This document shows, in pieces, positions 7,383 through 15,864 of a stretch of 20,220 nt of DNA; position 1 is the first letter of the stretch, and the number at the start of each line of letters is the position of its first letter. The stretch is from contig JAGHCS010000149.1 in the NCBI GenBank assembly GCA_021160355.1, forward strand, positions 1 to 20,220, written 5' to 3'. Below the pieces are notes generated by a model. That model ran no database searches, was not told the origin of the DNA, and worked only from the letters and a program-made list of their open reading frames with translations. A program made the translations under genes and the position numbers. Origin of the DNA: Candidatus Cloacimonadota bacterium. Its GTDB lineage: Bacteria; Cloacimonadota; Cloacimonadia; JGIOTU-2.

Positions 7383-9134
7383 CTATTTTGCGCAGCCAGC
7401 TTCATCAATTTTCATTATCCAACCAACTTGATGACCTTCATTACGAGAGTATGATCCGGTGGCACCTGCTACAATATATCCACCATCAGATGTCTGCTTA
7501 ATTGAACAAGCTTCATCGTATCCTCTTTCATCACCATAATCTTTATACCATAACTGATTACCGTAATTATCAATTTTCAGTATTAGTAAGTTATTAGAAT
7601 GACCAACATTTAAGTCAGATTCACCAGCAATTATATATCCTTGATCGTGTGCAATCGTAATATCATTACCGAAATTATAATAACCAGGTGTATATATTGA
7701 ATCCCATTCATATAATCCATCATCATCTATTTTCAGTACTTTTATATCTCTACCTATACCTTTATTATTATGCCGTGATGTACCTACAATCACATAACCA
7801 TTATCAATCCCACGAATAATCGAATTCCCTTTCTCATAATCCTTTCCACCGTATGTTTTATACCATAGTTTATTGCCATTTTCATCAAACTTTACTATTA
7901 AAAAATCAGATCCCTGTACATCATATGAATAGGTTGAACCACACACAATAAAGCTACCATCTTCTAACTGTAATACTGAATTTCCGTAATCGTCACCCAA
8001 TCCTCCAAAGGTAATATCCCACTCTTTATTACCATCGCTATCAAGCTTTAATAACCAAAGATCAGTATTTGTACTATCATCGTATTCGATCGATCCAGTA
8101 ACGATATAACCATTATCGATTGTTTCTTTAATACTGTTGCCTGTTGCGCTAAAATTAATCCCAAGTTCTTTTTCCCAAAGTAGGTTACCGGCAGGATCAA
8201 TTTTTAGTACCCACGCATTCTTTGGACTTTGTTTATATTCATAGGTAAAACCAGTTACGACAAAACAACCATCTTCGGCTTGAATTACTGAATACGCTTC
8301 ACTCCATCCACTGTCACCAAAAAATTTTTTCCAATCTAATTCACCAGATTCATTCATTCTTAATACTAAAAAATCATAATATCCCCTTCCTGTCACAACA
8401 TAACCTCCGTAATCAATTAGACTCACAGAGTGTGTGATTTCAGAATATCTTAAAACCACACCAGGAATTATATCAACTCGATTTATATGACTATACGAAA
8501 TTACCGTATTCTCTTCGTCTAAAACCTGAACTAACCAGTAATAGGTTATATTATCAAAATTATCATTGATTACGAAAACAGTATCTTCAACAACTATGGA
8601 TGAATATTGTTCATCGAAATACAAGTCTTTTGAGATAATAAGTTTATAATGATCTGCCTGTTCAACCTTATTCCACATAAAATACAAATCAAAATTTTGA
8701 ATAAATTTCTTTTCAAACATATATTCATCAGACGGATATATGAGATGAGGAAATCCAATTATTGATGGCTCGATCTTGATCGAAATATACTGAGAAGTCG
8801 AATAATTTCCTTCATTATCATAAGCTTTTGCATAAAGAGTATGTTCTTCGCTATATGTGAAATAACATATTTCCAAAGAACAGCTGTATGGTTCAGTATT
8901 ATCTATACCGATTAAAATTCGACTGTTGATATAAAATTCAACTCTATCAATTCCATTTTCATCATAAGCTTCAACCTGAACTGTTATATTCTGTTTAAGA
9001 GTATCCCCATCGGCAGGATTTGTGATCTGAATTTCCGGAGCTGTGTAATCATGATGATCGACAACTCGTTCACATCCTAATATAGATAGCATGAAAATGA
9101 TTATAATAATTATTATTTCTATTATTTTTTTCAT
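7383..9134 (-). CDS. Seven-blade propeller surface lipoprotein with Ig-like and FnIII-like domains
   Basis: This is a predicted lipoprotein: an isoleucine-rich signal helix ends in a lipobox (ILGC), with Cys21 as the lipidated residue. An Ig-like domain follows (about 32-122, beginning TAPEIQITNPADGDT), then a FnIII-like domain (about 127-224) with the typical FMWNKVEQADHYKL strand. From about 226 to the end there are seven repeats of about 50 residues. Each has a GYIVTG-like strand, a DLWLLKLDSDGN-like turn and an EW..YGG segment; the seven GYxVxG strands predict one seven-bladed beta-propeller. No enzyme motif is seen. The start is supported by AGAAGAG in the 9-bp gap behind recG, whose stop codon touches this site. 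Codon use looks more AT-rich than in recG. Function is unknown; surface binding or scaffolding is the reasonable guess. It is the last gene of the minus-strand operon. Confidence 0.82.
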   Translation of the reverse strand: MKKIIEIIIIIIIFMLSILGCERVVDHHDYTAPEIQITNPADGDTLKQNITVQVEAYDENGIDRVEFYINSRILIGIDNTEPYSCSLEICYFTYSEEHTLYAKAYDNEGNYSTSQYISIKIEPSIIGFPHLIYPSDEYMFEKKFIQNFDLYFMWNKVEQADHYKLIISKDLYFDEQYSSIVVEDTVFVINDNFDNITYYWLVQVLDEENTVISYSHINRVDIIPGVVLRYSEITHSVSLIDYGGYVVTGRGYYDFLVLRMNESGELDWKKFFGDSGWSEAYSVIQAEDGCFVVTGFTYEYKQSPKNAWVLKIDPAGNLLWEKELGINFSATGNSIKETIDNGYIVTGSIEYDDSTNTDLWLLKLDSDGNKEWDITFGGLGDDYGNSVLQLEDGSFIVCGSTYSYDVQGSDFLIVKFDENGNKLWYKTYGGKDYEKGNSIIRGIDNGYVIVGTSRHNNKGIGRDIKVLKIDDDGLYEWDSIYTPGYYNFGNDITIAHDQGYIIAGESDLNVGHSNNLLILKIDNYGNQLWYKDYGDERGYDEACSIKQTSDGGYIVAGATGSYSRNEGHQVGWIMKIDEAGCAK

Positions 9135-9143
9135 AATACTCTT

Positions 9144-11216
9144 CTAATAACTAAACAACCTCTCCCTCTTCAAATAATATTTCCTATACTTTTGTTTCAA
9201 TTCACTATTTTTCTCATCATCAAGATTGTAATCATTTTGAATGATCTTGAAAGCAAGTTTCCGCGCATCTTCCAAAATTTGTCTGTCTCGAACAATATTT
9301 GCAATACGAAATGCCGGCAAACCGGACTGCTTTGTTCCGAAAAATTCACCCGGTCCCCGCAGTTCGAGATCAACCTCAGAAATGCGGAATCCGTCATTGG
9401 TCTCTTTCAATGTATTGAGACGTATCATTGCTTCTTCACTGATGGGTTCGTACGCAACAAGCACGCAATAGGATTTATAAGCTCCCCTGCCAACACGCCC
9501 TCTGAGCTGATGAAGTTGCGACAGTCCGAAGCGCTCAGCATGCTCGATCATCATAATAGTAGCATTCGGCACATCGATACCAACCTCAATAACTGTGGTC
9601 GAAACAAGCACATCGATTTTGTGCTCCTTGAAATCAAACATGATCTCGTCTTTTTCCTGGTTGTGCATTCTGCCATGAAGAAGACCTACTTTAAAATCTT
9701 TGAAAATAGTGCTCTGAAGTTCCTTGTAAGTATTCGTTGCATCTCTCAGGTCTGATTTCTCAGACTCTTCGACAAGCGGGCACACGACATATACCTGACG
9801 TCCCATTTTGAGTTGTTTTGTGATAAATTCATACACTTGTGCTTTTTTGCTTGCAGTTATCCAGTTCGTATAAATCTCTTTTTTATAGGGTGGTAGTTCA
9901 TCGATCACGCTTACATCGAGATCTCCATACACAGTTAGTGCTAGGGAGCGTGGAATCGGTGTTGCACTCATGATAAGTTTATCGGGAGTGTATCCTTTTT
10001 GAGTAAATGATAACCGTTGCATAACTCCAAATCGGTGCTGCTCATCGATCACGATCATCCCAAGTTTATGGAAATTCACATCTTTCTGAATGAGTGAATG
10101 TGTTCCAATGACAATATCCACTTTACCGTTTTCAATTGCTTCCTTGATGTTTTGCTTTCCTGCGTAGACTCCACCGAGTAAAAGTTCTACTCGCAAGCCA
10201 AAATTCTTGAGAAACTCACGCAAGGAGAAATAATGTTGAGTTGCAAGTATTTCTGTTGGAGCCATGATTGCTGCCTGAAAGCCATTCTCAATTGCAAGCA
10301 GCATCGCAAAAATTGATATTATTGTTTTCCCGGAACCCACATCTCCCTGCAAAAGTCTGTTCATCTGGTGCGGTGATTTCATGTCTTCCACGATCTCATT
10401 GAGCACACGCTTCTGAGCATCAGTAAGTATATAAGGAAGTGCCCTTTTCAGCTTTGTAGTATATGTTTTCTTAAGTTCCATGGAATAACCGGAAGCTTTA
10501 TGCCAGTTCACTTTCTTGCGTGCAAGCATCAGCTCCAGAAAAAATAATTCCTCAAAAACAAATCTTTTACGCGATACTGCAATATCTTTTTCAGAATCCG
10601 GAATATGTATTTTATGAAGAGCTTCGTTCAAAGGTATAAGTTGCTTGGTTTGTCGAATATATTCCGGTAGGGTTTCATCAAGAAAAAGCTTTTGAGATAA
10701 GACGTTCTTTACGATTTTTCTTAATACTTTATTAGATATGCCTTCTGTAAGAGGATACAATGGCAAAATATCCTGTTCGACCCAGAAACTTTTCTTTTCT
10801 TTTTCCTGTACGATCTCAAAATCAGGATGGATCACACATAATTTGTTATAGTAGTACTGAATTCTCCCAAGTATGATTATTTCTTTGCCAACTTCAAACT
10901 GTTTTATAAGCCATGGACTTGGTCTGAACCACATCAAAGTAATATAGCCCGTTCCATCAGAAATAAATACACGGAATTGTTGCTTTTGAAATCTATTCCC
11001 TTTTGTATCAAATCCGGTTATACGCCCCTTTACACTTGCTATATCATTTATCTTCAGGTCTGCGATATGCTTATCAGATATTTTACTGAGATAATCTCTT
11101 GGAAAATAAAAAAGTAAATCCTTAACGGTTTTAACGCCTAATTTATTGAGAAGTTTTGCTCTTTTTGGTCCAACTCCTGGAACAAATTGTATACTATCGA
11201 GCAACTGAAATGCCAC
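9144..11216 (-). CDS. recG: ATP-dependent DNA helicase RecG
   Basis: RecG remodels stalled replication forks and branch-migrates Holliday junctions. The 690-residue protein is full length (E. coli RecG has 693). The N-terminal wedge/OB domain starts with a helix-hairpin-helix-like FVPGVGPKRA (11-20) and has an OB-fold strand pattern at about 55-135. The helicase core has Walker A GDVGSGKT (291-298), Walker B DEQH (391-394), motif III SATPIPR, and the late motifs including GRVGRG. The start codon is GTG, with GGAG four bases upstream in the 18-bp gap after the propeller gene. That supports the GTG over any downstream ATG. The gene is complete and looks functional. Its place between two surface propeller genes in a glycan operon is unusual for a replication-repair helicase. 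Confidence 0.97.
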   Translation of the reverse strand: MAFQLLDSIQFVPGVGPKRAKLLNKLGVKTVKDLLFYFPRDYLSKISDKHIADLKINDIASVKGRITGFDTKGNRFQKQQFRVFISDGTGYITLMWFRPSPWLIKQFEVGKEIIILGRIQYYYNKLCVIHPDFEIVQEKEKKSFWVEQDILPLYPLTEGISNKVLRKIVKNVLSQKLFLDETLPEYIRQTKQLIPLNEALHKIHIPDSEKDIAVSRKRFVFEELFFLELMLARKKVNWHKASGYSMELKKTYTTKLKRALPYILTDAQKRVLNEIVEDMKSPHQMNRLLQGDVGSGKTIISIFAMLLAIENGFQAAIMAPTEILATQHYFSLREFLKNFGLRVELLLGGVYAGKQNIKEAIENGKVDIVIGTHSLIQKDVNFHKLGMIVIDEQHRFGVMQRLSFTQKGYTPDKLIMSATPIPRSLALTVYGDLDVSVIDELPPYKKEIYTNWITASKKAQVYEFITKQLKMGRQVYVVCPLVEESEKSDLRDATNTYKELQSTIFKDFKVGLLHGRMHNQEKDEIMFDFKEHKIDVLVSTTVIEVGIDVPNATIMMIEHAERFGLSQLHQLRGRVGRGAYKSYCVLVAYEPISEEAMIRLNTLKETNDGFRISEVDLELRGPGEFFGTKQSGLPAFRIANIVRDRQILEDARKLAFKIIQNDYNLDDEKNSELKQKYRKYYLKRERLFSY

Positions 11217-11234
11217 TTTTTCTCCAATTACACG

Positions 11235-13703
11235 TTAGCGGATTATTGCAAATTTTCCGTTTAAATAAGTTTTTCCGGATTTTGATGAAAGCACAAAGAA
11301 ATATATTCCACTGGCAACATCTTTTCCATTATTTGTTCCATCCCAGAAAAATCTGAAATGATCTGACTCCTCGATTTCGGCAACGAGCTCGCCTGCAAGA
11401 TTGTACACATAGAGCATATTTTCACCGGTCGGAAGCTTTGCATAAGGTCTGGACTCAAAATATATGCAGGAATGCTCTGTAGGTTTAAATGGATTTGGAT
11501 AGATCACTACATCTTTGATGCTGCCGGTTCCCCTTCCGTTATTGATTTGAGCTCCGATATTGAATGAGCACATTCCTTCAGCCGTCCCGACATAGAGCTC
11601 ACCCGTATAGATATCATGTGCAAAGGAGAGCACAACATCGCTCGGAAGTGATGAATTCTCAGTTGTAAAATTCGTGAAGTAGTAATTTTCTTCGTCAAGC
11701 ATTGAGATTCCGCCACCGTTTGTTGCAATCCACTTTCGACCATGCTGATCTACATACACCTGATTAACCTGACTTGATTTACCTGAACCCATTCGTGACT
11801 CCGGATTGCCCTCTTCATCATACCAGTAATAATCGTAATTTTCCCACTCGATGCCATTCCAGCGATACATTTTTACATCTTCAACAAGTCCGTTCGTGTA
11901 ACGGAACCACTGCTCCCAATAGAAATCATACATGTATAATCCATCAACTCCGCATGCCCAAAGGTAACGACCTTCATCACTGTCCTGATACGCGATATTA
12001 AGAATGGGTCCTGAAAAAGATGGATTGCCTTCCGGCAGATAAATATCTTGAATTTCAGGAAAGCCGGTTCGGTTCCAATATCGCATTCCACTGTAATAAG
12101 CTCCAAACCACACCTGATCATCAGGTAGGAAAAGAATTGAGATCGGATCCTGTTTAGGTGGATCCGCTGGATGTGAAGAAGGGATAAATGCCTCAAAGCT
12201 ATAGACGCTATCATCGTTCACAACAATTTTAATATCCGTATTATAATCTCCTATCCACATATAACCGTATTCATCGTTTTGCACGAAAGAAGTAGTATTC
12301 TCCTGTAAAATACCAGGAACGTCACAGTTTGGACTATTTGTGATGGTTTGCCAGAGTTCAGTCGTTTCATCGTAATCAGTAATACGGGTAATTCCTTTGT
12401 TCCAGTCACTTACCCAGATCCTATGGTCAAGATCTTGTGTGATACGAAATGATTTGTCACCAACGAGTTTACTGTTATCATGATTATAAGTTGTCCATAA
12501 ATTATCAGAAAATACAGAAATGCCCTTTACACCCTGACGTGCACCAGATCCAATAATACCGCTCGCTACCCATAATCTCTGCTCGAAATCAATAAATACA
12601 TAAGAAGCAAAATTAAATCCTATACAATTCCGTTTAACACTCTGCCATGCAGTATCCTGAAGCGCCTTTCTATAAAGATCATCTCCCCATGTTGAAACCC
12701 ATGCTGTTTGCTCATTATCGAGAGTTATATCAGAAACTTGATTGACAAAATCATTGTTTTCATCCCAGTGTTGTTCTACCCACTGAGTTCCATTATATGA
12801 ATACTGACTCACTCCTGCTGCATTGAGAATTGCTTGCTCATCATCATCGAACCGACCAAAAGCAACGAGAAATAATGAATCTGAAACAGGTTGTATATCC
12901 TGGATATAATTGCTTGGAAGACCCACGTTGAAAACTTCATATTCAAATGTCTTTGCATTGATATCTTTGATATAGGCAAAACCGTTTTCAGTTCCAAAAT
13001 ATAATCTTGAATTTTGATAATATATTGTTTTTATCTTATCGCTGGCAAGAGGATATCCGACTGAAGATGTATTGATATGATGCCAGTTTCCACTCAATAT
13101 CATCTCATCATACACAATTTTCGTGTAATCAATTCCCGCATCTGTTGCAACCCAAATACGATTATTATTGTCGATAGTAACGCTATTCACCCGATTATTG
13201 GATAGCCATCGTGGGGCAATAAAGTTTTTCTTGAATATCGGACTTCCCCCTAGTACGATCTCAAACATAGAGAGACCATTTTCCGATGCAACAAAGATAT
13301 ATTCACCATTATCATCAATATCATAGATAAAATAGCCATCAATTCCCTGATTTGACTGATATGGCTTGAGCAATTGCCCATCTTGATAACGTGAGATACC
13401 TTGCGTATACGTTCCAAACCAGTATTCATTGATCGCAGGAATATAATGTACGGACCACAATTCGTTTTTTGCAAGACCATCACCTTTCGTAATTGGTGTA
13501 AATGTGCCGTGCTGACTATCATAAATGCTCACACCTCCCCAAGAAGCTGAAACCACAGAATCTCCGCTACAGATTAGCTGGTGTATGTACGTTGTATTAG
13601 TAAAAACTTTCCAATTGGCAAATGAAATGTCCTCCGCTACGTAAGCAAAAGCGGAAGAAGAAATCAAACATAACAAACCGAGGATTAAGGTTGTTTTTTT
13701 CAT
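11235..13703 (-). CDS. Secreted 14-blade propeller protein with YPNPF/FlgD-like C-terminal domain (PorZ-like layout)
   Basis: A clear signal peptide (residues 1-20, cleavage after AFA) is followed by about 700 residues of Reg_prop-type propeller repeats. Each repeat has a variant of the strand xIWVATxxGI, for example RIWVATDAGI and KWIATNGGGI. I count 14 such units, consistent with two seven-bladed propellers. The last 92 residues (from 731) form a C-terminal domain starting at VVIYPNPFKP and ending GKFAIIR, with DGTNNGKDVASGIYFF inside. This matches FlgD-like / type IX sorting-type domains. Two propellers plus such a domain is also the layout of PorZ, the A-LPS-binding part of the type IX attachment complex; homology here is inference only. 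No kinase or DNA-binding domain follows the propellers, so it is not a hybrid two-component sensor. The ATG overlaps the stop of the sugar-phosphate transferase gene (ATGA) and lacks its own good ribosome binding site. Confidence 0.85.
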   Translation of the reverse strand: MKKTTLILGLLCLISSSAFAYVAEDISFANWKVFTNTTYIHQLICSGDSVVSASWGGVSIYDSQHGTFTPITKGDGLAKNELWSVHYIPAINEYWFGTYTQGISRYQDGQLLKPYQSNQGIDGYFIYDIDDNGEYIFVASENGLSMFEIVLGGSPIFKKNFIAPRWLSNNRVNSVTIDNNNRIWVATDAGIDYTKIVYDEMILSGNWHHINTSSVGYPLASDKIKTIYYQNSRLYFGTENGFAYIKDINAKTFEYEVFNVGLPSNYIQDIQPVSDSLFLVAFGRFDDDEQAILNAAGVSQYSYNGTQWVEQHWDENNDFVNQVSDITLDNEQTAWVSTWGDDLYRKALQDTAWQSVKRNCIGFNFASYVFIDFEQRLWVASGIIGSGARQGVKGISVFSDNLWTTYNHDNSKLVGDKSFRITQDLDHRIWVSDWNKGITRITDYDETTELWQTITNSPNCDVPGILQENTTSFVQNDEYGYMWIGDYNTDIKIVVNDDSVYSFEAFIPSSHPADPPKQDPISILFLPDDQVWFGAYYSGMRYWNRTGFPEIQDIYLPEGNPSFSGPILNIAYQDSDEGRYLWACGVDGLYMYDFYWEQWFRYTNGLVEDVKMYRWNGIEWENYDYYWYDEEGNPESRMGSGKSSQVNQVYVDQHGRKWIATNGGGISMLDEENYYFTNFTTENSSLPSDVVLSFAHDIYTGELYVGTAEGMCSFNIGAQINNGRGTGSIKDVVIYPNPFKPTEHSCIYFESRPYAKLPTGENMLYVYNLAGELVAEIEESDHFRFFWDGTNNGKDVASGIYFFVLSSKSGKTYLNGKFAIIR

Positions 13704-14734
13704 TTTTTCATGAACTCACTTTTTATTATATTATAGAATATTATAAATATTAAAATACCCATACCAAGTAACAGACTGAGGAGGATTTTTCTGTCAACTA
13801 ATAGAAAGCCAAGAGAAATAAGTCCAAAAAGTAGTGTGATAAAATATCCAATCAAAACAACTGTCTTATAACTCAAGCCAATATCAAGCAGTTTATGATG
13901 AAGATGGTTTTTATCCGCTCGGAAAATGTGCTTGGTAGATTTGATCCGTCTGAATATAGTAAACACCGTATCAAGGAGTGGAACTGAAAGTACAATTATC
14001 GGAACAAGCATAGTAAGAGCTGTAGCACCTTTGTATTGAGCATTCCCTGCAATCGAGAGTGCTGCAATGCAAAAACCCAAAAATAGACTACCCGCATCTC
14101 CAAGAAATATTCTTGCAGGATGAAAATTGAATCTTAAAAATCCAATGCAGCTTCCCAAAATTGAAAAATTGAAGAGGGTAGTAAAATAATTACCAGTGCT
14201 CCAGCTGGCAATACCCAAAATGAGAGACACAATTGCTATAATCCCGGCTGCAAGCCCGTCAAGACCGTCAATTAAGTTTATCGCATTAATTACAAGAAGA
14301 AACCAGCAAATCGTTAAAGGATAGGAAAAAATACCGGTCTGAATTGGATTGCCAAAAGGATTAGTAAGCAGATCGATCTTAAAATTGAAAGATATCATAA
14401 GAAGAGCTATGCCGATCTCAACAAGTACTTTTATCCATGCGGGGAGATCATAAATATCATCGATAAGTCCGAGAAGGACAATGAGAAAACCGCCTATCAG
14501 CAAACCATAAAAAAGATTGTTTGCTTCCTGAAACTTAAGTACGACCAGGATAAGTTGTGTGATTACAACTGCGAGAAATATTGCTATTCCCCCGCTTCTT
14601 GGAGTACTCAATTTATGGATACTTCTATCCCTTGGTTGATCAACATTACCGCATTTTTTTGAGAGCCAGATGTTTGCTGGCACCAAAAGATATACGAGTA
14701 TCATTGATCCTATAGCGATATAGATATTTATCAT
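13700..14734 (-). CDS. WecA/MraY-type polyprenyl-phosphate sugar-1-phosphate transferase
   Basis: This multi-pass inner-membrane enzyme moves a sugar-1-phosphate (often GlcNAc-1-P) from UDP-sugar to undecaprenyl phosphate, the first step of a lipid-linked glycan. About ten or eleven hydrophobic helices fill the 344 residues. The family's functional sites are present: the cytoplasmic loop PRSGG (45-49), the acidic pair Asp92-Asp93 (LIDDIYD), NLIDGLDG with Asp156 and Asp159, Asp213 in FLGDAGS, and the histidine loop NHLHH (His277, His279, His280). The last motif and the length place it with WecA/TagO-like members, not MraY of cell-wall synthesis. AAGAAGA upstream supports the ATG, which also sits in an ATGA overlap with the preceding glycosyltransferase. 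As the only initiating transferase seen here, it probably primes the glycan built by the neighbouring enzymes. Sugar specificity is not decidable from sequence. Confidence 0.93.
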   Translation of the reverse strand: MINIYIAIGSMILVYLLVPANIWLSKKCGNVDQPRDRSIHKLSTPRSGGIAIFLAVVITQLILVVLKFQEANNLFYGLLIGGFLIVLLGLIDDIYDLPAWIKVLVEIGIALLMISFNFKIDLLTNPFGNPIQTGIFSYPLTICWFLLVINAINLIDGLDGLAAGIIAIVSLILGIASWSTGNYFTTLFNFSILGSCIGFLRFNFHPARIFLGDAGSLFLGFCIAALSIAGNAQYKGATALTMLVPIIVLSVPLLDTVFTIFRRIKSTKHIFRADKNHLHHKLLDIGLSYKTVVLIGYFITLLFGLISLGFLLVDRKILLSLLLGMGILIFIIFYNIIKSEFMKK

Positions 14735-15864
14735 AATTTCTTCTTTATTAATTTTTGATATAGTACTTTATAAGATCCCGCAAACCTATCAAGCGTATAG
14801 TTTTCTAAAAATATCTTATAACTCTCTGCTCCGAATTTATTTTGCGTAAGCGTGTCTTTTGATAAGGTATGAATTTTTTTTGTCAAATCTTTATGGTCAT
14901 CAATTTTAATAAGATAGCCGTTTTGTCCATCAATTATCAGTTCATTATTCCCTTTTATATCTGACGCAATAAGAGGTTTTTTCATGCTCATCGCTTCAAG
15001 AATAGTCAAAGAAAGTCCTTCCCATTTTGAGTAAAGAACAACTATATCAAAAAGATCATACCAGTCTTCGACATTTGATTTCCAGCCTATTAAGCGGATA
15101 TTGGCTTCTACCCCTGCTTCTCGAACAAGTTGCAGGGCTTGATTGAAATATTCTCCATCTCCGATGAATATAAATGTTATATTCTGCTCGTTTTTAACAA
15201 TATCAATAGCAACTTTAATAAGATTGAGAATATTTTTTTGTTCAGAGAATCTGCTTACTGATCCCACAATAATATTGTTATCATCAATTCCTAATTCCAT
15301 GCGCTTAATTGGATTGTGTGATACCAAGCCCCGAATTCCATTGTAGATCGTTACTATTTTTTTCTTTTTGATAAGATATTTTCGTATTGCTAATTCTCGC
15401 TCGAAGGAATTAACAGATACCGCTGTATCGCAGAAAATACCTGCAATCCTTTCAAGATTTTGATAAAACAATCGTACAGGTTTTGATTGATAAGGATGAA
15501 AAGGAAAGCCATGTATTGTATGAATAATGATCTTGACACCAGCTAATTTTGCAGCAATTCGACCTATAAAACCAGTTTTTGAGGAATGAGTATGCACAAT
15601 ATCGAACCGCTCTTTTCTGAAAAATTTATAAAATTGAACAAATATTCGAATATCATATACGTTAATTTTCTGAATAAGGTTCGGTATTGCAACATGCCGG
15701 ATACCCATCTCATGCAACTTCTCAATCATTGGTCCGTTAGTAGCAGAAATGACAGTAATATCATATTCATTTCTAACGAGATGATCGAGGAGATTGATCA
15801 TCATATTCTGAACGCCTGAAAGTAGCGGTAGCAATTGGACGTGACAGATTCTAATTTTTCTCAT
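14731..15864 (-). CDS. GT4 family glycosyltransferase
   Basis: This is a retaining GT-B-fold glycosyltransferase expected to act on the cytoplasmic face of the membrane. The N-terminal acceptor domain starts with KIRICHVQLLPLLSGVQ and includes DIVHTHSSKTGFIGR (88-102), the usual GT4 glycine/histidine region. The C-terminal nucleotide-sugar domain has NGI (175-177), VGSVSRFSEQKN (200-211) and the E-x7-E signature in WEGLSLTILEAM (Glu282 and Glu290). At 377 residues it is complete. Its start overlaps the upstream gene's stop (ATGA), its stop overlaps the start of the sugar-phosphate transferase gene in the same way, and no separate Shine-Dalgarno sequence is visible, so it is translationally coupled. 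Donor and acceptor sugars are unknown. The coupling suggests it adds a sugar to the lipid carrier primed by the WecA-type enzyme. Confidence 0.9.
   Translation of the reverse strand: MRKIRICHVQLLPLLSGVQNMMINLLDHLVRNEYDITVISATNGPMIEKLHEMGIRHVAIPNLIQKINVYDIRIFVQFYKFFRKERFDIVHTHSSKTGFIGRIAAKLAGVKIIIHTIHGFPFHPYQSKPVRLFYQNLERIAGIFCDTAVSVNSFERELAIRKYLIKKKKIVTIYNGIRGLVSHNPIKRMELGIDDNNIIVGSVSRFSEQKNILNLIKVAIDIVKNEQNITFIFIGDGEYFNQALQLVREAGVEANIRLIGWKSNVEDWYDLFDIVVLYSKWEGLSLTILEAMSMKKPLIASDIKGNNELIIDGQNGYLIKIDDHKDLTKKIHTLSKDTLTQNKFGAESYKIFLENYTLDRFAGSYKVLYQKLIKKKL

Noticed and set aside
7383..9134. Tandem DNA repeats in the propeller lipoprotein gene
   Set aside because: The seven units are repeated only at protein level. 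Their DNA is diverged, so this is not a recent DNA repeat or a CRISPR-like array.
9192..9755. A 187-codon open frame on the plus strand inside recG
   Set aside because: It is antisense to conserved RecG helicase motifs, has no ribosome binding site of note, and encodes no recognisable protein.
11235..13703. Hybrid two-component sensor, suggested by the Reg_prop-type repeats
   Set aside because: There is no transmembrane helix, kinase, receiver or DNA-binding domain after the propellers. The protein ends in a YPNPF-type C-terminal domain instead.
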